Source: Flavobacteriia bacterium (GTDB lineage: Bacteria > Bacteroidota > Bacteroidia > Flavobacteriales_D > Crocinitomicaceae). Taken from it: a stretch of DNA of 64,000 nucleotides. The DNA is taken from contig CANHVK010000001.1 of NCBI GenBank assembly GCA_947464135.1, positions 1 to 64,000 of the forward strand, written 5' to 3'. Below are positions 1 to 8,476 of this stretch, in pieces; within the stretch, counting starts at the first letter, position 1, and every line of letters begins with the position of its first letter. The notes beneath the pieces are model-generated. The model was not told the origin of the DNA. It made no database searches and worked only from the letters and a program-made list of their open reading frames with translations. The translations under genes were made by a program, and so were the position numbers.

Positions 1-735
1 ATCATTCAGCAAGAACTTTATAAGTTACGTAAAAATCAACTTACAAAGCAACAAACACAAGTAAAACAGCAAGAAGCGCCTGAACAAGATATTCCTTCTT
101 ACGATGTTCAATCTACCAATTCCAAATCTGTTGAACCAGCGGTTACTCAAAATCGTAATTTAGTATTAGATCACGCAGAATATGATTTAATAAGAATCTT
201 AGTTAAATATGGGGTATTAGCAGTTGAAATTGATATCATAAACGAATTTCAACAAAAAACGAAAATTGAGACATCTGTTACTGAACTTATTTGTAGCGAG
301 ATACACAAGGATCAGATGTATTTTGAAAATCCCATCCATCAACGATTATTTAATGAAGTAAATGAGTCTCTTATACAAGAAAATAGATTCTTAAAATCAA
401 GTCATTTTTTAAAATCTTCAGATATAGAAATTGTAAAATTAGTATCCAACATTGAAAATGAACCATATGAATTAAGTCATAATTGGATCAAAGAAAAAAA
501 TATTGAAACTAATTATGAAATCGACAAATTAGCCGATGCAGTTTTAACGTCTATCTATCATTTTAAGACAAGTCGTTTAATGAAACGAATTCGAGAAATA
601 CAAGAAGAAATGGCAACTTTAGACCCAAATGATGATGACGCTTTTTCTTCTATCGAACTATTGTTAATGGAACAAATAAAATTAGAACAAGCAAAGTCTG
701 TTTTATTAAAAGCTCTTGGTAGAACCATATTATAA
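1..735 (+). CDS. dnaG: DNA primase DnaG, C-terminal part (5' end outside window)
   Basis: The reading frame is open from the first base to a TAA at 733-735, so this is the 3' end of a gene that starts upstream; an internal Met at 316 is not the start. The visible ~244 residues begin with a Gln-rich linker, then a helical region opening with the motif YDLIRILVKYG, typical of the C-terminal helicase-interaction part of Bacteroidota DNA primases. The catalytic zinc-finger and TOPRIM domains would lie outside the window. Primase makes RNA primers at the replication fork and contacts DnaB through this end. The next gene follows after 6 bp in the same direction. The assignment rests on this one domain and is good but not certain. 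Confidence 0.72.
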   Translation: MIQQELYKLRKNQLTKQQTQVKQQEAPEQDIPSYDVQSTNSKSVEPAVTQNRNLVLDHAEYDLIRILVKYGVLAVEIDIINEFQQKTKIETSVTELICSEIHKDQMYFENPIHQRLFNEVNESLIQENRFLKSSHFLKSSDIEIVKLVSNIENEPYELSHNWIKEKNIETNYEIDKLADAVLTSIYHFKTSRLMKRIREIQEEMATLDPNDDDAFSSIELLLMEQIKLEQAKSVLLKALGRTIL

Positions 736-741
736 AATCAT

Positions 742-1878
742 ATGAGTGAAACATTATTTGAATTAGGACCTTATAAAGTATGTATGTGGAATTTATTGGC
801 TTTATCAATAATTTACTCTATCGCATTTATTTTAAGCAGACTAATCCATCAATCTTTAAAAAAATACTTAATAGACAATAATATTAAATTGGAAGGAAGG
901 AAAACTACTCTTCTAAAATTATCAAGTCAAAGTGTCTATTTTCTTGCTGCCTATATTTCAATTCTGAGTTTTAAAATTAACAACAATCACGTTTCATTTA
1001 CCGACTTTTTGAATTATAAAATTGTCGAATCAAAACAAGCAAACATTTCATTTTTTCAAATAATTATAGTTATCGGTGTGTTTTTCGCAGCGAGAATTTC
1101 TGTAAATTTTATGAAGTTATACTATAACAAAAAGTTAAGACAAAAAGAAAGCTTCAATCCTAGTACAGAATATATCTATGTGCAAACGACAAAATATGCT
1201 ATTTATATTTTTTCTATCCTTTTCAGTTTAAACCTTTTTGAAATTAATATTTCTTTATTATTAACTGGTTCAGCAGCTATGTTGGCTGTTATCGGTTTTA
1301 TTTTTCAAGAAGTATTTAAAGATATGTTTTCAGGATTAGTTTTGTTGTTTGAAGGAACAATAAAAATCGGGGATATCGTTGAAATCAGAGACTCGAAATT
1401 TAAAGAACCTGTATTTGCTAAAATACTAAAAATCAATGTAAGAAGCACACAGATCGAAACGCGAGAAGGAAATGTTTTTATCATTCCAAATGCAAAACTT
1501 ACACAAGAATACGTCGAGAATTGGAGTCAGAATAATGAGTTAACGCGCTCAACCATTTTTGTTACAGTTCAATATGGAACTAACACTGAACTAGTAATGA
1601 ACTTATTAAAACAAGCAGCATTAAGTCATCCGAAAGTAAAGAAAAACAATCCGATACAAGTTCGACTTCGCAATTTTGGAGAAAATGGACTCGAAATGGA
1701 ATTATTGTTTTGGTGTGATAATACGTGGGATATCAACAATTACAAATCAGAAATAAGATTAGAAATCAACCGATTATTTAATCAATATGCTATAAAAATT
1801 CCGTATCCACATCGTCATTTAGTATATGACAAACCTGCTGAAACTAAAAGCGAAAATGATTATGAAAACTCTATTTAG
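742..1878 (+). CDS. MscS-family mechanosensitive ion channel
   Basis: A 378-residue inner-membrane protein. Hydrophobic segments lie near residues 17-33, 58-76, 104-124 and 148-170. They are followed by the pore-lining helix with the small-residue run LLTGSAAMLAVIGF and the signature FQEVFKDMFSGL. Next comes the cytoplasmic beta domain (GDIVEI, then RSTQIETREGNVFIIPN) and an alpha/beta tail. This is the standard MscS order: a channel that opens under membrane tension to release solutes after hypo-osmotic shock. Four helices make it slightly larger than E. coli MscS. It starts 6 bp after dnaG and its end overlaps the PAP2 gene, so the three are probably cotranscribed. Confidence 0.9.
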   Translation: MSETLFELGPYKVCMWNLLALSIIYSIAFILSRLIHQSLKKYLIDNNIKLEGRKTTLLKLSSQSVYFLAAYISILSFKINNNHVSFTDFLNYKIVESKQANISFFQIIIVIGVFFAARISVNFMKLYYNKKLRQKESFNPSTEYIYVQTTKYAIYIFSILFSLNLFEINISLLLTGSAAMLAVIGFIFQEVFKDMFSGLVLLFEGTIKIGDIVEIRDSKFKEPVFAKILKINVRSTQIETREGNVFIIPNAKLTQEYVENWSQNNELTRSTIFVTVQYGTNTELVMNLLKQAALSHPKVKKNNPIQVRLRNFGENGLEMELLFWCDNTWDINNYKSEIRLEINRLFNQYAIKIPYPHRHLVYDKPAETKSENDYENSI

Positions 1879-2479
1879 CTTTATTCTAACCATTTGTATT
1901 TCAACACAATTTACCTATTCCCAAAATTGGGATATAAATTTATTAAAATCAATAAATGGAAAATATACTGAACCTGTTGGCAAACCAATGATTGTAGTTA
2001 CTGAAAGTATTACTCCTGTAGCTTTAGGTGCACCTATTGGTATATTTTTAACTGGGTGTATAAAAAAAAATGAAAAGCTTAAATACGACGCTATTGCTAT
2101 TGCAAGCTCTCAATTCTTTTCAGGAATGATAACGTTAGGATTAAAATTAGGAATAAATCGTCCAAGACCATATGTAACTTATCCGAACGATATTACAAAA
2201 TATTCTAGTGGTGGTTCACCATCTTTTCCATCAGGACATACAAGTACAGCATTTAACGTAGCTACTGCACTCACATTGAATTATCCGAAATGGTACGTAT
2301 ATGTTCCTGCATATCTTTGGGCGAGCAGTGTTGGTTATTCACGTATGTATTTAGGAGTACATTATCCTTCAGATGTATTAGTTGGTGCTTTGATTGGAAG
2401 CGGAACAGCAATCCTTACCGAATATGGAAGAAAATATTTGGTCGAAAGAAAAAAAGCAAAGGAAGCGAGTCAATTTTAA
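1862..2479 (+). CDS. PAP2-family phosphatase, secreted or membrane-associated
   Basis: With the ATG at 1862 the protein is 205 residues and starts with a signal peptide (MKTLFSFILTICISTQFTYSQ). Earlier in-frame ATGs at 1826 and 1856 would bury that signal, so 1862 is preferred; the start overlaps the MscS gene by 17 bp. All three PAP2 motifs are present: K95 with RPRP at 100-103, PSGHT at 123-127 with the catalytic His126, and S160-R161 with H167 and D171. The family removes phosphate from lipid substrates such as phosphatidate, undecaprenyl pyrophosphate or lipid A. The substrate cannot be read from the sequence. Confidence 0.88.
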   Translation: MKTLFSFILTICISTQFTYSQNWDINLLKSINGKYTEPVGKPMIVVTESITPVALGAPIGIFLTGCIKKNEKLKYDAIAIASSQFFSGMITLGLKLGINRPRPYVTYPNDITKYSSGGSPSFPSGHTSTAFNVATALTLNYPKWYVYVPAYLWASSVGYSRMYLGVHYPSDVLVGALIGSGTAILTEYGRKYLVERKKAKEASQF

Positions 2480-2510
2480 GATTCAAAAATTAGATAAAAC
2501 CACTTAAATT

Positions 2511-3509
2511 TTAAGATAATTTATCTGCAAGAATTTTCATCTCGATAACAGGAGATATTTTTTCGTAAACGATATTATAAACCGCTTGAATGATAGGCAT
2601 TTCAACGTTGAACTTTTTGTTGATTTCTACCAAACATTTAACTGCATAATATCCTTCTGCAACCATTTCCATTTCAAGTTGAGCACTTTTAACAGAATAG
2701 CCTTTACCAATCATAAAACCAAAGGTTCTGTTTCTGGAAAATTTAGAATAAGCAGTTACCAATAAATCTCCTAAATAGGCACTCGATTTTACATCACGGT
2801 GAATTGGATGCACTACATCGATGAAGTTTTCAATTTCTTGAATTGCATTAGATACTAATACTGATTGGAAATTATCACCATAACCTAGTCCAGCACAAAT
2901 TCCAGATGCAACAGCATAAACGTTTTTCAACACTGCTGAAAACTCTGTGCCAAACAAATCATCTGAAACGGTAGTTTTAATATACCTGCAAGCCAATGCT
3001 CTGGCCATATTATTAGCAATTACCTCATCTTGACAAGCAATTGTTAGGTATGATAAACGTTCTAAAGCAACTTCTTCAGCGTGACAAGGTCCACAAATGA
3101 TTCCAATTTTAGAATAAGGAACACCAAATGATTTATGGATAAAACGAGCAGGTATGGAATTGTATTCTGGGATTATCCCTTTCACAGCAGAAAAAACTAC
3201 TTTACCGTGAAAAATATCTTTGGGAACATTTTCAAAAAGTTTAACCAAAAAAGCAGATGGAGTAGCAATAATTATATAATTAGCTTCATTTATAATCTCT
3301 TCCAAATTAGAAGAAACAACTAACTTTTCTGTATTAAACTCTACAGATTGTAAATATTTCGGATTGTGCTTGAATTTAAGAATATGGTTTACAGCTTCAT
3401 CAGATCTCAACCACCAATACACTTTATCTTGTGTATTACACAGAATTTTCACTTGTGCAGTAGCCCAACTACCACCACCAATGACTGCTATTTTCTTTTC
3501 TTTCACCAT
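2511..3509 (-). CDS. gpsA: NAD(P)-dependent glycerol-3-phosphate dehydrogenase
   Basis: A 332-residue cytosolic enzyme, normal for GpsA. It reduces dihydroxyacetone phosphate to sn-glycerol 3-phosphate, the backbone for phospholipid synthesis. The N-terminus carries the dinucleotide-binding loop GGGSWATA (residues 11-18), followed by SAVKGI and the conserved GPCHAEEVA segment. The catalytic lysine lies in EFSAVLKNVYAVASG, and GLGYGDN follows. The gene converges on the PAP2 gene with about 30 bp between the stops. A -7 promoter match lies just upstream, so it is probably monocistronic. Confidence 0.95.
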   Translation of the reverse strand: MVKEKKIAVIGGGSWATAQVKILCNTQDKVYWWLRSDEAVNHILKFKHNPKYLQSVEFNTEKLVVSSNLEEIINEANYIIIATPSAFLVKLFENVPKDIFHGKVVFSAVKGIIPEYNSIPARFIHKSFGVPYSKIGIICGPCHAEEVALERLSYLTIACQDEVIANNMARALACRYIKTTVSDDLFGTEFSAVLKNVYAVASGICAGLGYGDNFQSVLVSNAIQEIENFIDVVHPIHRDVKSSAYLGDLLVTAYSKFSRNRTFGFMIGKGYSVKSAQLEMEMVAEGYYAVKCLVEINKKFNVEMPIIQAVYNIVYEKISPVIEMKILADKLS

Positions 3510-3520
3510 TTGAGTGGTTA

Positions 3521-3528
3521 CAAATTTA
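3521..3528 (-). promoter_or_regulatory. Putative -7 box for gpsA
   Basis: On the minus strand this reads TAAATTTG, an exact match to the Bacteroidota -7 consensus TAnnTTTG, 11 bp before the gpsA ATG. No clear TTG was found at the expected -33 position, and the implied leader is very short. Confidence 0.35.
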
Positions 3529-3708
3529 AGATTATTTTAGGGTTAATTTACATTTAGAATCATTTTTCGAAAAGTAATCTTTATTAATTAACTGATTTAA
3601 AGTCTTATTTAAGATAAAATAGACTCTTTTGCGCATTGTTCAACAGCTTAATTGGTCATTTATAAAAAAACTAATGTATATTTATTTTTAAAATACAAAA
3701 GCATTAAA

Positions 3709-5613
3709 ATGGGCTTACAGGAATTCAAAATCAATTCATTCGAAGATTATAAAAAACAATACGAGAAAAGTGTTTCTGAACCTGAATTATTTTGGGGAGA
3801 AATCGCATCCCACTTTACTTGGAAAAAGAAATGGAACAAAGTTCTTTCCTGGGATTTTGAAAAATTAGACATTCGTTGGTTTGAAGGAGCAACATTGAAC
3901 ATTACCGAAAATATTTTCGAGCGAAATCTTCCAACATTAAAAGATACCCCTGCAATTATTTGGGAACCAAACTCTCCTGATGAAAAACATAAAACACTCA
4001 CCTATCATGAACTTTATGAATCTGTAAATCAATGTGCCAATGCTTTAAAAGCAATGGGGATTTCCAAAGGAGACAGAGTTTGCATCTATTTACCAATGGT
4101 ACCAGAATTAGCTATATCAGTACTAGCATGCGCACGAATTGGAGCTGTTCATTCAGTTGTTTTCGCAGGATTTTCATCTACATCCTTGGCCGACAGGATC
4201 AATGATGCAGAAGCTAAACTGGTAATCACTGCTGATGGACTAAATCGTGGTGCTAAAAAAGTTGCTTTAAAAGAAGTAGTTGACGATGCCGTTAAAAACA
4301 CACCATCGATTGAAAAAGTATTGGTTTTAAACGTTCTCAATGAAAAAATAAATATAAATTCTTCGCTAGATGTAAAATGGGAAGATATTGTTCCTATTCA
4401 ATCGAAAGTATGTCCTGCTGAAGAGATGAGTAGTGAAGATTATTTATTTATCCTTTATACTTCTGGTTCGACAGGAAAACCCAAAGGTGTTGTTCATACA
4501 TGTGGTGGATATATGGTATATACAGCATATAGTTTTACCAATGTCTACCAATATACTCCGGGTGATATCCATTGGTGTACTGCCGACATAGGCTGGATTA
4601 CAGGACATTCATATATCGTATACGGACCATTATTAAGTGGTGCTACAACCGTTATGTTTGAAGGTATACCAACGTATCCTGATGCAGGTAGATTTTGGGA
4701 CATTGTTGAGAAATACAAAGTAAATCAATTTCTTACCGCACCTACAGCCATTCGTTCGTTGATGGCTTTCGGAGAAGAGCCAACTAATCAGTATGATTTA
4801 AGTTCCTTAAAAGTAATTGGTACTGTAGGAGAACCAATTAACGAAGAAGCATGGCATTGGTATGCAAACCATGTCGGGAAAGATACTTGTCCCGTTGTAG
4901 ATAACTGGTGGCAAACAGAAACAGGCGGAATAATGATTTCAGGTATCGGAAATATTTCTCCCCAAAAACCAACTTTTGCTGGTTATCCACTACCTGGAAT
5001 TCAACCTGTATTATTAAATCAAGCTGGGGAAGAGATAGAAGAACACGAGGTGGAAGGGTATTTATGTGTTAAATTTCCATGGCCTTCTATGATTCGTACA
5101 ACTTATGGTGACCATCAACGTTGTATAGATACTTATTTTTCAAACTACAAAGGATATTATTTCACAGGTGATGGAGCAAAAAGGGATGCAAAGGGAATGT
5201 ATCGCATTATTGGAAGAATTGACGATGTAATCAATGTTTCAGGTCATCGATTTGGAACGGCAGAAATTGAAAATGCCATAAATGAAGATCCACAAATTAT
5301 TGAGTCTGCCGTAGTCGGTTACCCTCACCATATTAAAGGGCAATCCATATATGCATTTGTTATTTCAGATCACCCAATAGATAAACAAGATGAAGCTCGT
5401 AAATCTATTATTGAAACAGTTACAAACATTATCGGTAAAATTGCTTTACCTGAGAAAATTCAATTTGTTAGTGGATTACCAAAAACACGATCTGGAAAAA
5501 TTATGCGACGTATTTTAAGAAAAGTGGCAGAAGGTGAAATAGAAAGTTTAGGAGATACTTCTACTCTACTTGATCCATCAGTTGTAGATGAAATAGTAAA
5601 AAACAGACTTTAA
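3709..5613 (+). CDS. acs: Acetate--CoA ligase (acetyl-CoA synthetase)
   Basis: This ANL-superfamily enzyme activates acetate with ATP to acetyl-AMP and then acetyl-CoA. With the ATG at 3709 it has 634 residues, the usual Acs length. The frame extends 19 codons further upstream, but those residues lack family character while MGLQEFKINSFEDYKKQY matches an Acs N-terminus. The AMP-binding loop YTSGSTGKPKG is at residues 250-260. WWQTETGG and the hinge region GRIDDVINVSGHR follow, and the C-terminal catalytic lysine is K597 in TRSGKIMRRILRK. That lysine is the classic acetylation site of the family. The gene ends in a strong bidirectional terminator shared with gldH. Confidence 0.95.
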   Translation: MGLQEFKINSFEDYKKQYEKSVSEPELFWGEIASHFTWKKKWNKVLSWDFEKLDIRWFEGATLNITENIFERNLPTLKDTPAIIWEPNSPDEKHKTLTYHELYESVNQCANALKAMGISKGDRVCIYLPMVPELAISVLACARIGAVHSVVFAGFSSTSLADRINDAEAKLVITADGLNRGAKKVALKEVVDDAVKNTPSIEKVLVLNVLNEKININSSLDVKWEDIVPIQSKVCPAEEMSSEDYLFILYTSGSTGKPKGVVHTCGGYMVYTAYSFTNVYQYTPGDIHWCTADIGWITGHSYIVYGPLLSGATTVMFEGIPTYPDAGRFWDIVEKYKVNQFLTAPTAIRSLMAFGEEPTNQYDLSSLKVIGTVGEPINEEAWHWYANHVGKDTCPVVDNWWQTETGGIMISGIGNISPQKPTFAGYPLPGIQPVLLNQAGEEIEEHEVEGYLCVKFPWPSMIRTTYGDHQRCIDTYFSNYKGYYFTGDGAKRDAKGMYRIIGRIDDVINVSGHRFGTAEIENAINEDPQIIESAVVGYPHHIKGQSIYAFVISDHPIDKQDEARKSIIETVTNIIGKIALPEKIQFVSGLPKTRSGKIMRRILRKVAEGEIESLGDTSTLLDPSVVDEIVKNRL

Positions 5614-5646
5614 ACTAAAAATGCCACAGATGTGGCATTTTTAGTT
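5613..5646. terminator. Bidirectional terminator between acs and gldH
   Basis: A perfect 16-bp inverted repeat with a 2-base loop (core ATGCCACA-GA-TGTGGCAT). It is flanked by A-runs on one side and T-runs on the other, so it can act on both converging genes. Confidence 0.85.
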
Positions 5647-6111
5647 TTATTTAAGTTCTTTTAATTCCAATCCAATATCATATACTCCATACAACACCTT
5701 TTGGATGACTCCTTGTTCTAAAACAAAGGTATATTCTCCAGCGGTGGGGAATTTTCTGTTTCTGAAAACTAATTTATTTTCAATGATAGAGCCAGTCTTT
5801 TTACCTAACCAATAGCCTTTTTCGTCAGAAATTTGAATTTCGAAAGGTTCTCTAAATCTTTTTTTATCTGGAGTAACTGAATTCAAGTAAACCCAAGCAT
5901 TACGATATTGATAATGAGTCGAAGTTCTGAATGTCAGAATCATTTCATATGTTTTATTTGCGTCCTTGATATCAATTACAAAAGTTGGTTTTTGTTTGCG
6001 AGACCATGTTAAGTTTGTAAAAGAAACAGACTCTTGAAAATAAGGATTATCTCCACAAGAAGTAAAAACAAACAGTAGTAAAAAAATACCCGTAAATAAT
6101 TTTTTATTCAT
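5647..6111 (-). CDS. gldH: Gliding-motility lipoprotein GldH
   Basis: With the ATG at 6111 the product is a 154-residue lipoprotein (MNKKLFTGIFLLLFVFTSC, lipobox Cys19). The frame reaches 16 codons further into ricT, but only this start gives a lipoprotein signal. The start overlaps the end of ricT by 8 bp, indicating translational coupling. The mature part is a small beta-rich domain with WSRKQKPTFVIDIKD and YWLGKKTGSI, as in GldH. In Flavobacterium, GldH is an envelope lipoprotein needed for gliding and T9SS function; its exact role is not known. A gldH-ricT neighbourhood recurs in Flavobacteriia. Confidence 0.85.
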   Translation of the reverse strand: MNKKLFTGIFLLLFVFTSCGDNPYFQESVSFTNLTWSRKQKPTFVIDIKDANKTYEMILTFRTSTHYQYRNAWVYLNSVTPDKKRFREPFEIQISDEKGYWLGKKTGSIIENKLVFRNRKFPTAGEYTFVLEQGVIQKVLYGVYDIGLELKELK

Positions 6112-7486
6112 TGGTTGTATTATTGGAATTCGATTGATTTTGATTTCTGTTTTTATCAAAATTTCTTCGATTGTTATTTCTTCTCTTATTATTGTTATTT
6201 CTATTTTTCAATGTGTTATCTCCATTTTGTTGTGAATCTAATGATGTTGCTTCAATAGCTACATCTACTGATTTCGATTCTCTTTCAACACGTTGTGGTC
6301 TATTTTGATTAGGATTAATCTGTCTTCCTACGGCTGCATCTACTTGTCTTGGTTGTTGATTGGAATTACGCGTTGGTTTATTTTTCTTCTTTTTACCAAA
6401 GTTATCATCAAAACGACTTAAACTATCTTGACCAACAACATTTTCATAAGCAATTTCAGCTACCACCGTTTCTTGGATCATGAAATCTTTCAAAGAGTGC
6501 GGTTTTTTCTTTTGGGAATTCATGCTTACGATTTCCTTTACTCTATCGGGAGAAAGTGGAATAAATTCATTTTCACCATCCATAACGAACCACATCAACC
6601 TTTTGAAAACATCTGTTTTAACGTGAAATGCAGTACCTTTTTCTGTATATAATTTTGTTTCAGCTGGTGGAAAATGCTTAATTGCATCTAGGTACATGTC
6701 TAATTCATAATTTAAACAGCACTTTAATTTACCACATTGCCCCGCTAACTTTTGTGGATTTAGTGACAATTGTTGGTAACGAGCAGCTGAAGTTGAAACC
6801 GAACGGAAATCCGTAAGCCAAGTAGAACAACACAATTCTCTACCACACGAACCGATACCACCCAAACGAGATGCTTCTTGACGAGAACCAATCTGACGCA
6901 TTTCAATACGCACTTTGAATTTCTCGGCCATATCCTTAATCAACTGACGAAAATCTACACGGTCATCAGATGTATAAAAAAACGTAGCTTTTGTTAAGTC
7001 CCCTTGGTACTCTACATCGGATATTTTCATATCCAAATTAAGATTTACTGCCAAGGTTCTTGCCTGATACATCACTTCTTTTTCAAGATTTCTTGCTTCC
7101 ATCCATTTCTGAACATCATCTTGATTTGCGATACGATATATCTGTGGATATTCGGTATTATCCTTATTCCCTATTTTTTTATTTACCTGAATTCTGGCTA
7201 ATTCTCCAACAATCGAAACAACGCCAACATCAAATCCTGGACTTGCATCAACAACAACGATATCACCAACGTTTAACTGTAGATTTTTCGTGTTTTTGTA
7301 GAACGTTTTACGACCATTTTTGAATCGTATTTCTGCTATATCAAAAGGTTTCATTCCATTTGGCAACTTCATGTTTGCCAACCAGTCAAAAACTCCTAAT
7401 TTATTACAACCACCAGAACTACAGGTTCCGTTACTTTGACAGCCTCCCGAAGAACAACCGCCAGTGCCACAATTAGAACATCCCAT
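6104..7486 (-). CDS. ricT: PSP1-domain Fe-S protein RicT-like
   Basis: A 460-residue protein. The N-terminus is very Cys-rich (C3, C6, C11, C16, C22, C27) within Gly/Ser spacers. The PSP1 domain follows (about residues 45-290) with two CxxxxCC motifs: C214/C219/C220 in GSCGRELCC and C251/C256/C257 in CGKLKCCLNYE. The C-terminal ~110 residues are Asn/Arg/Gln-rich and probably disordered. In Bacillus, RicT (YaaT) belongs to an Fe-S-containing Ric complex that affects RNase Y activity and phosphorelay. Many Bacteroidota lack RNase Y, so the function here is inferred only at family level. A good -7 box lies upstream. Confidence 0.85.
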   Translation of the reverse strand: MGCSNCGTGGCSSGGCQSNGTCSSGGCNKLGVFDWLANMKLPNGMKPFDIAEIRFKNGRKTFYKNTKNLQLNVGDIVVVDASPGFDVGVVSIVGELARIQVNKKIGNKDNTEYPQIYRIANQDDVQKWMEARNLEKEVMYQARTLAVNLNLDMKISDVEYQGDLTKATFFYTSDDRVDFRQLIKDMAEKFKVRIEMRQIGSRQEASRLGGIGSCGRELCCSTWLTDFRSVSTSAARYQQLSLNPQKLAGQCGKLKCCLNYELDMYLDAIKHFPPAETKLYTEKGTAFHVKTDVFKRLMWFVMDGENEFIPLSPDRVKEIVSMNSQKKKPHSLKDFMIQETVVAEIAYENVVGQDSLSRFDDNFGKKKKNKPTRNSNQQPRQVDAAVGRQINPNQNRPQRVERESKSVDVAIEATSLDSQQNGDNTLKNRNNNNKRRNNNRRNFDKNRNQNQSNSNNTTNE

Positions 7487-7505
7487 AGTAATAAAAATTG
7501 AAGCA

Positions 7506-7513
7506 CAAATGTA
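7506..7513 (-). promoter_or_regulatory. Putative -7 box for ricT-gldH
   Basis: On the minus strand this reads TACATTTG, an exact match to TAnnTTTG, about 20 bp before the ricT ATG. It would drive the ricT-gldH pair. No convincing -33 TTG is visible. Confidence 0.45.
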
Positions 7514-7574
7514 CTGAATTTATCCGTGATGTGTTTTGATTTTAAATTGAGAATTTAAAAAGTGTAGTAGATTG

Positions 7575-8474
7575 TTAAAAATATAATCCTTTTAAATAAC
7601 AAGTATTATTCTGCCAATAAATCGTTGGGAAAGGAATCTTAATAGCATTAAAGGGCTTTATGAAAGCACGTAAGGTTTTGTTTTTAATATTTAATTGAGT
7701 TAAATCTATATCAAAAGAAAGTAAAAATCGACGGTGTGCATTATACGTGTTTCCATTAAATGTTGCTGTGTTTTCAGTACCATACAATTTCCCATCAATA
7801 CCATATCCTATGGATAAACAAATCCATTTTGGCAAAGGAATGGATGAAGAAAATTTAGCAGGAGCAAAAGAAAACCAATACGTTTGACCATTATAATCTT
7901 TTAAATAGCGTTGTACAAAATTATCTCCAAGAACCTGTGGTCTTAATAAAGCATACTCTGTAGGATGATAACTTTGTTTCAATAAAATTCGTTGATCACC
8001 AAATAAATATTCTTGAGATACATAAGCAAGGGCTCCTAACGTATTAGCTCCCATATCAGCCCAAGAAAAACCCCATTCTACACTTTTACCGTCTAGTAAT
8101 TCCAATGTAGTCTGAAAACCAAAAGCAAAAGCCGAGCCAACAATTGCAGCAGGTACTTTCTTCATTCCTGCCCATCTATTGAATAATGCAACACTTTTGC
8201 TAATATGGTATGCTGTATAAACGTGACCAAATTTGTCCATTTGAAGCCATTCGTCCCAATCATTGAAGGAATGTAACTTATTCGAAGGATAATCAGCGTA
8301 CCAGACATAATTTAATGCCAAAATACTCGATATCCAAGATGTTGTATATAAAGCTGTAATACCAATTATTCGTTTTTTATTTAGGGAATCGGCATTCTTA
8401 AAAATAGATTGTGAAAATGAAGATTGAATACTAAAAAAGAAACTAAATACGAATATTATTTTCCAGAATTTCAT
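7575..8474 (-). CDS. DUF2279-family envelope protein
   Basis: A 299-residue protein with a signal peptide ending near SFSQ (residues 1-22). The DUF2279 core begins with a hydrophobic segment (ALYTTSWISSILALNYVWY) and holds the conserved DKFGHVYTAYHISK, TLELLDGKSVEWGFSWADMG and NTLGALAY motifs. The C-terminal half is beta-rich. The family is widespread in Bacteroidota; the D-K-x-G-H and E/D-containing motifs hint at a membrane enzyme-like fold, but no function is established. It starts 2 bp after the M28 peptidase gene and is the last member of a three-gene operon. Confidence 0.75.
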   Translation of the reverse strand: MKFWKIIFVFSFFFSIQSSFSQSIFKNADSLNKKRIIGITALYTTSWISSILALNYVWYADYPSNKLHSFNDWDEWLQMDKFGHVYTAYHISKSVALFNRWAGMKKVPAAIVGSAFAFGFQTTLELLDGKSVEWGFSWADMGANTLGALAYVSQEYLFGDQRILLKQSYHPTEYALLRPQVLGDNFVQRYLKDYNGQTYWFSFAPAKFSSSIPLPKWICLSIGYGIDGKLYGTENTATFNGNTYNAHRRFLLSFDIDLTQLNIKNKTLRAFIKPFNAIKIPFPTIYWQNNTCYLKGLYF

Positions 8475-8476
8475 TT

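Noticed and set aside
2290..2493. Plus-strand frame of 67 codons
   Set aside because: It lies wholly within the PAP2 gene in another frame and has no own features.
7004..7323. Plus-strand frames of 65 and 87 codons opposite ricT
   Set aside because: They are antisense shadows of the conserved PSP1 region.
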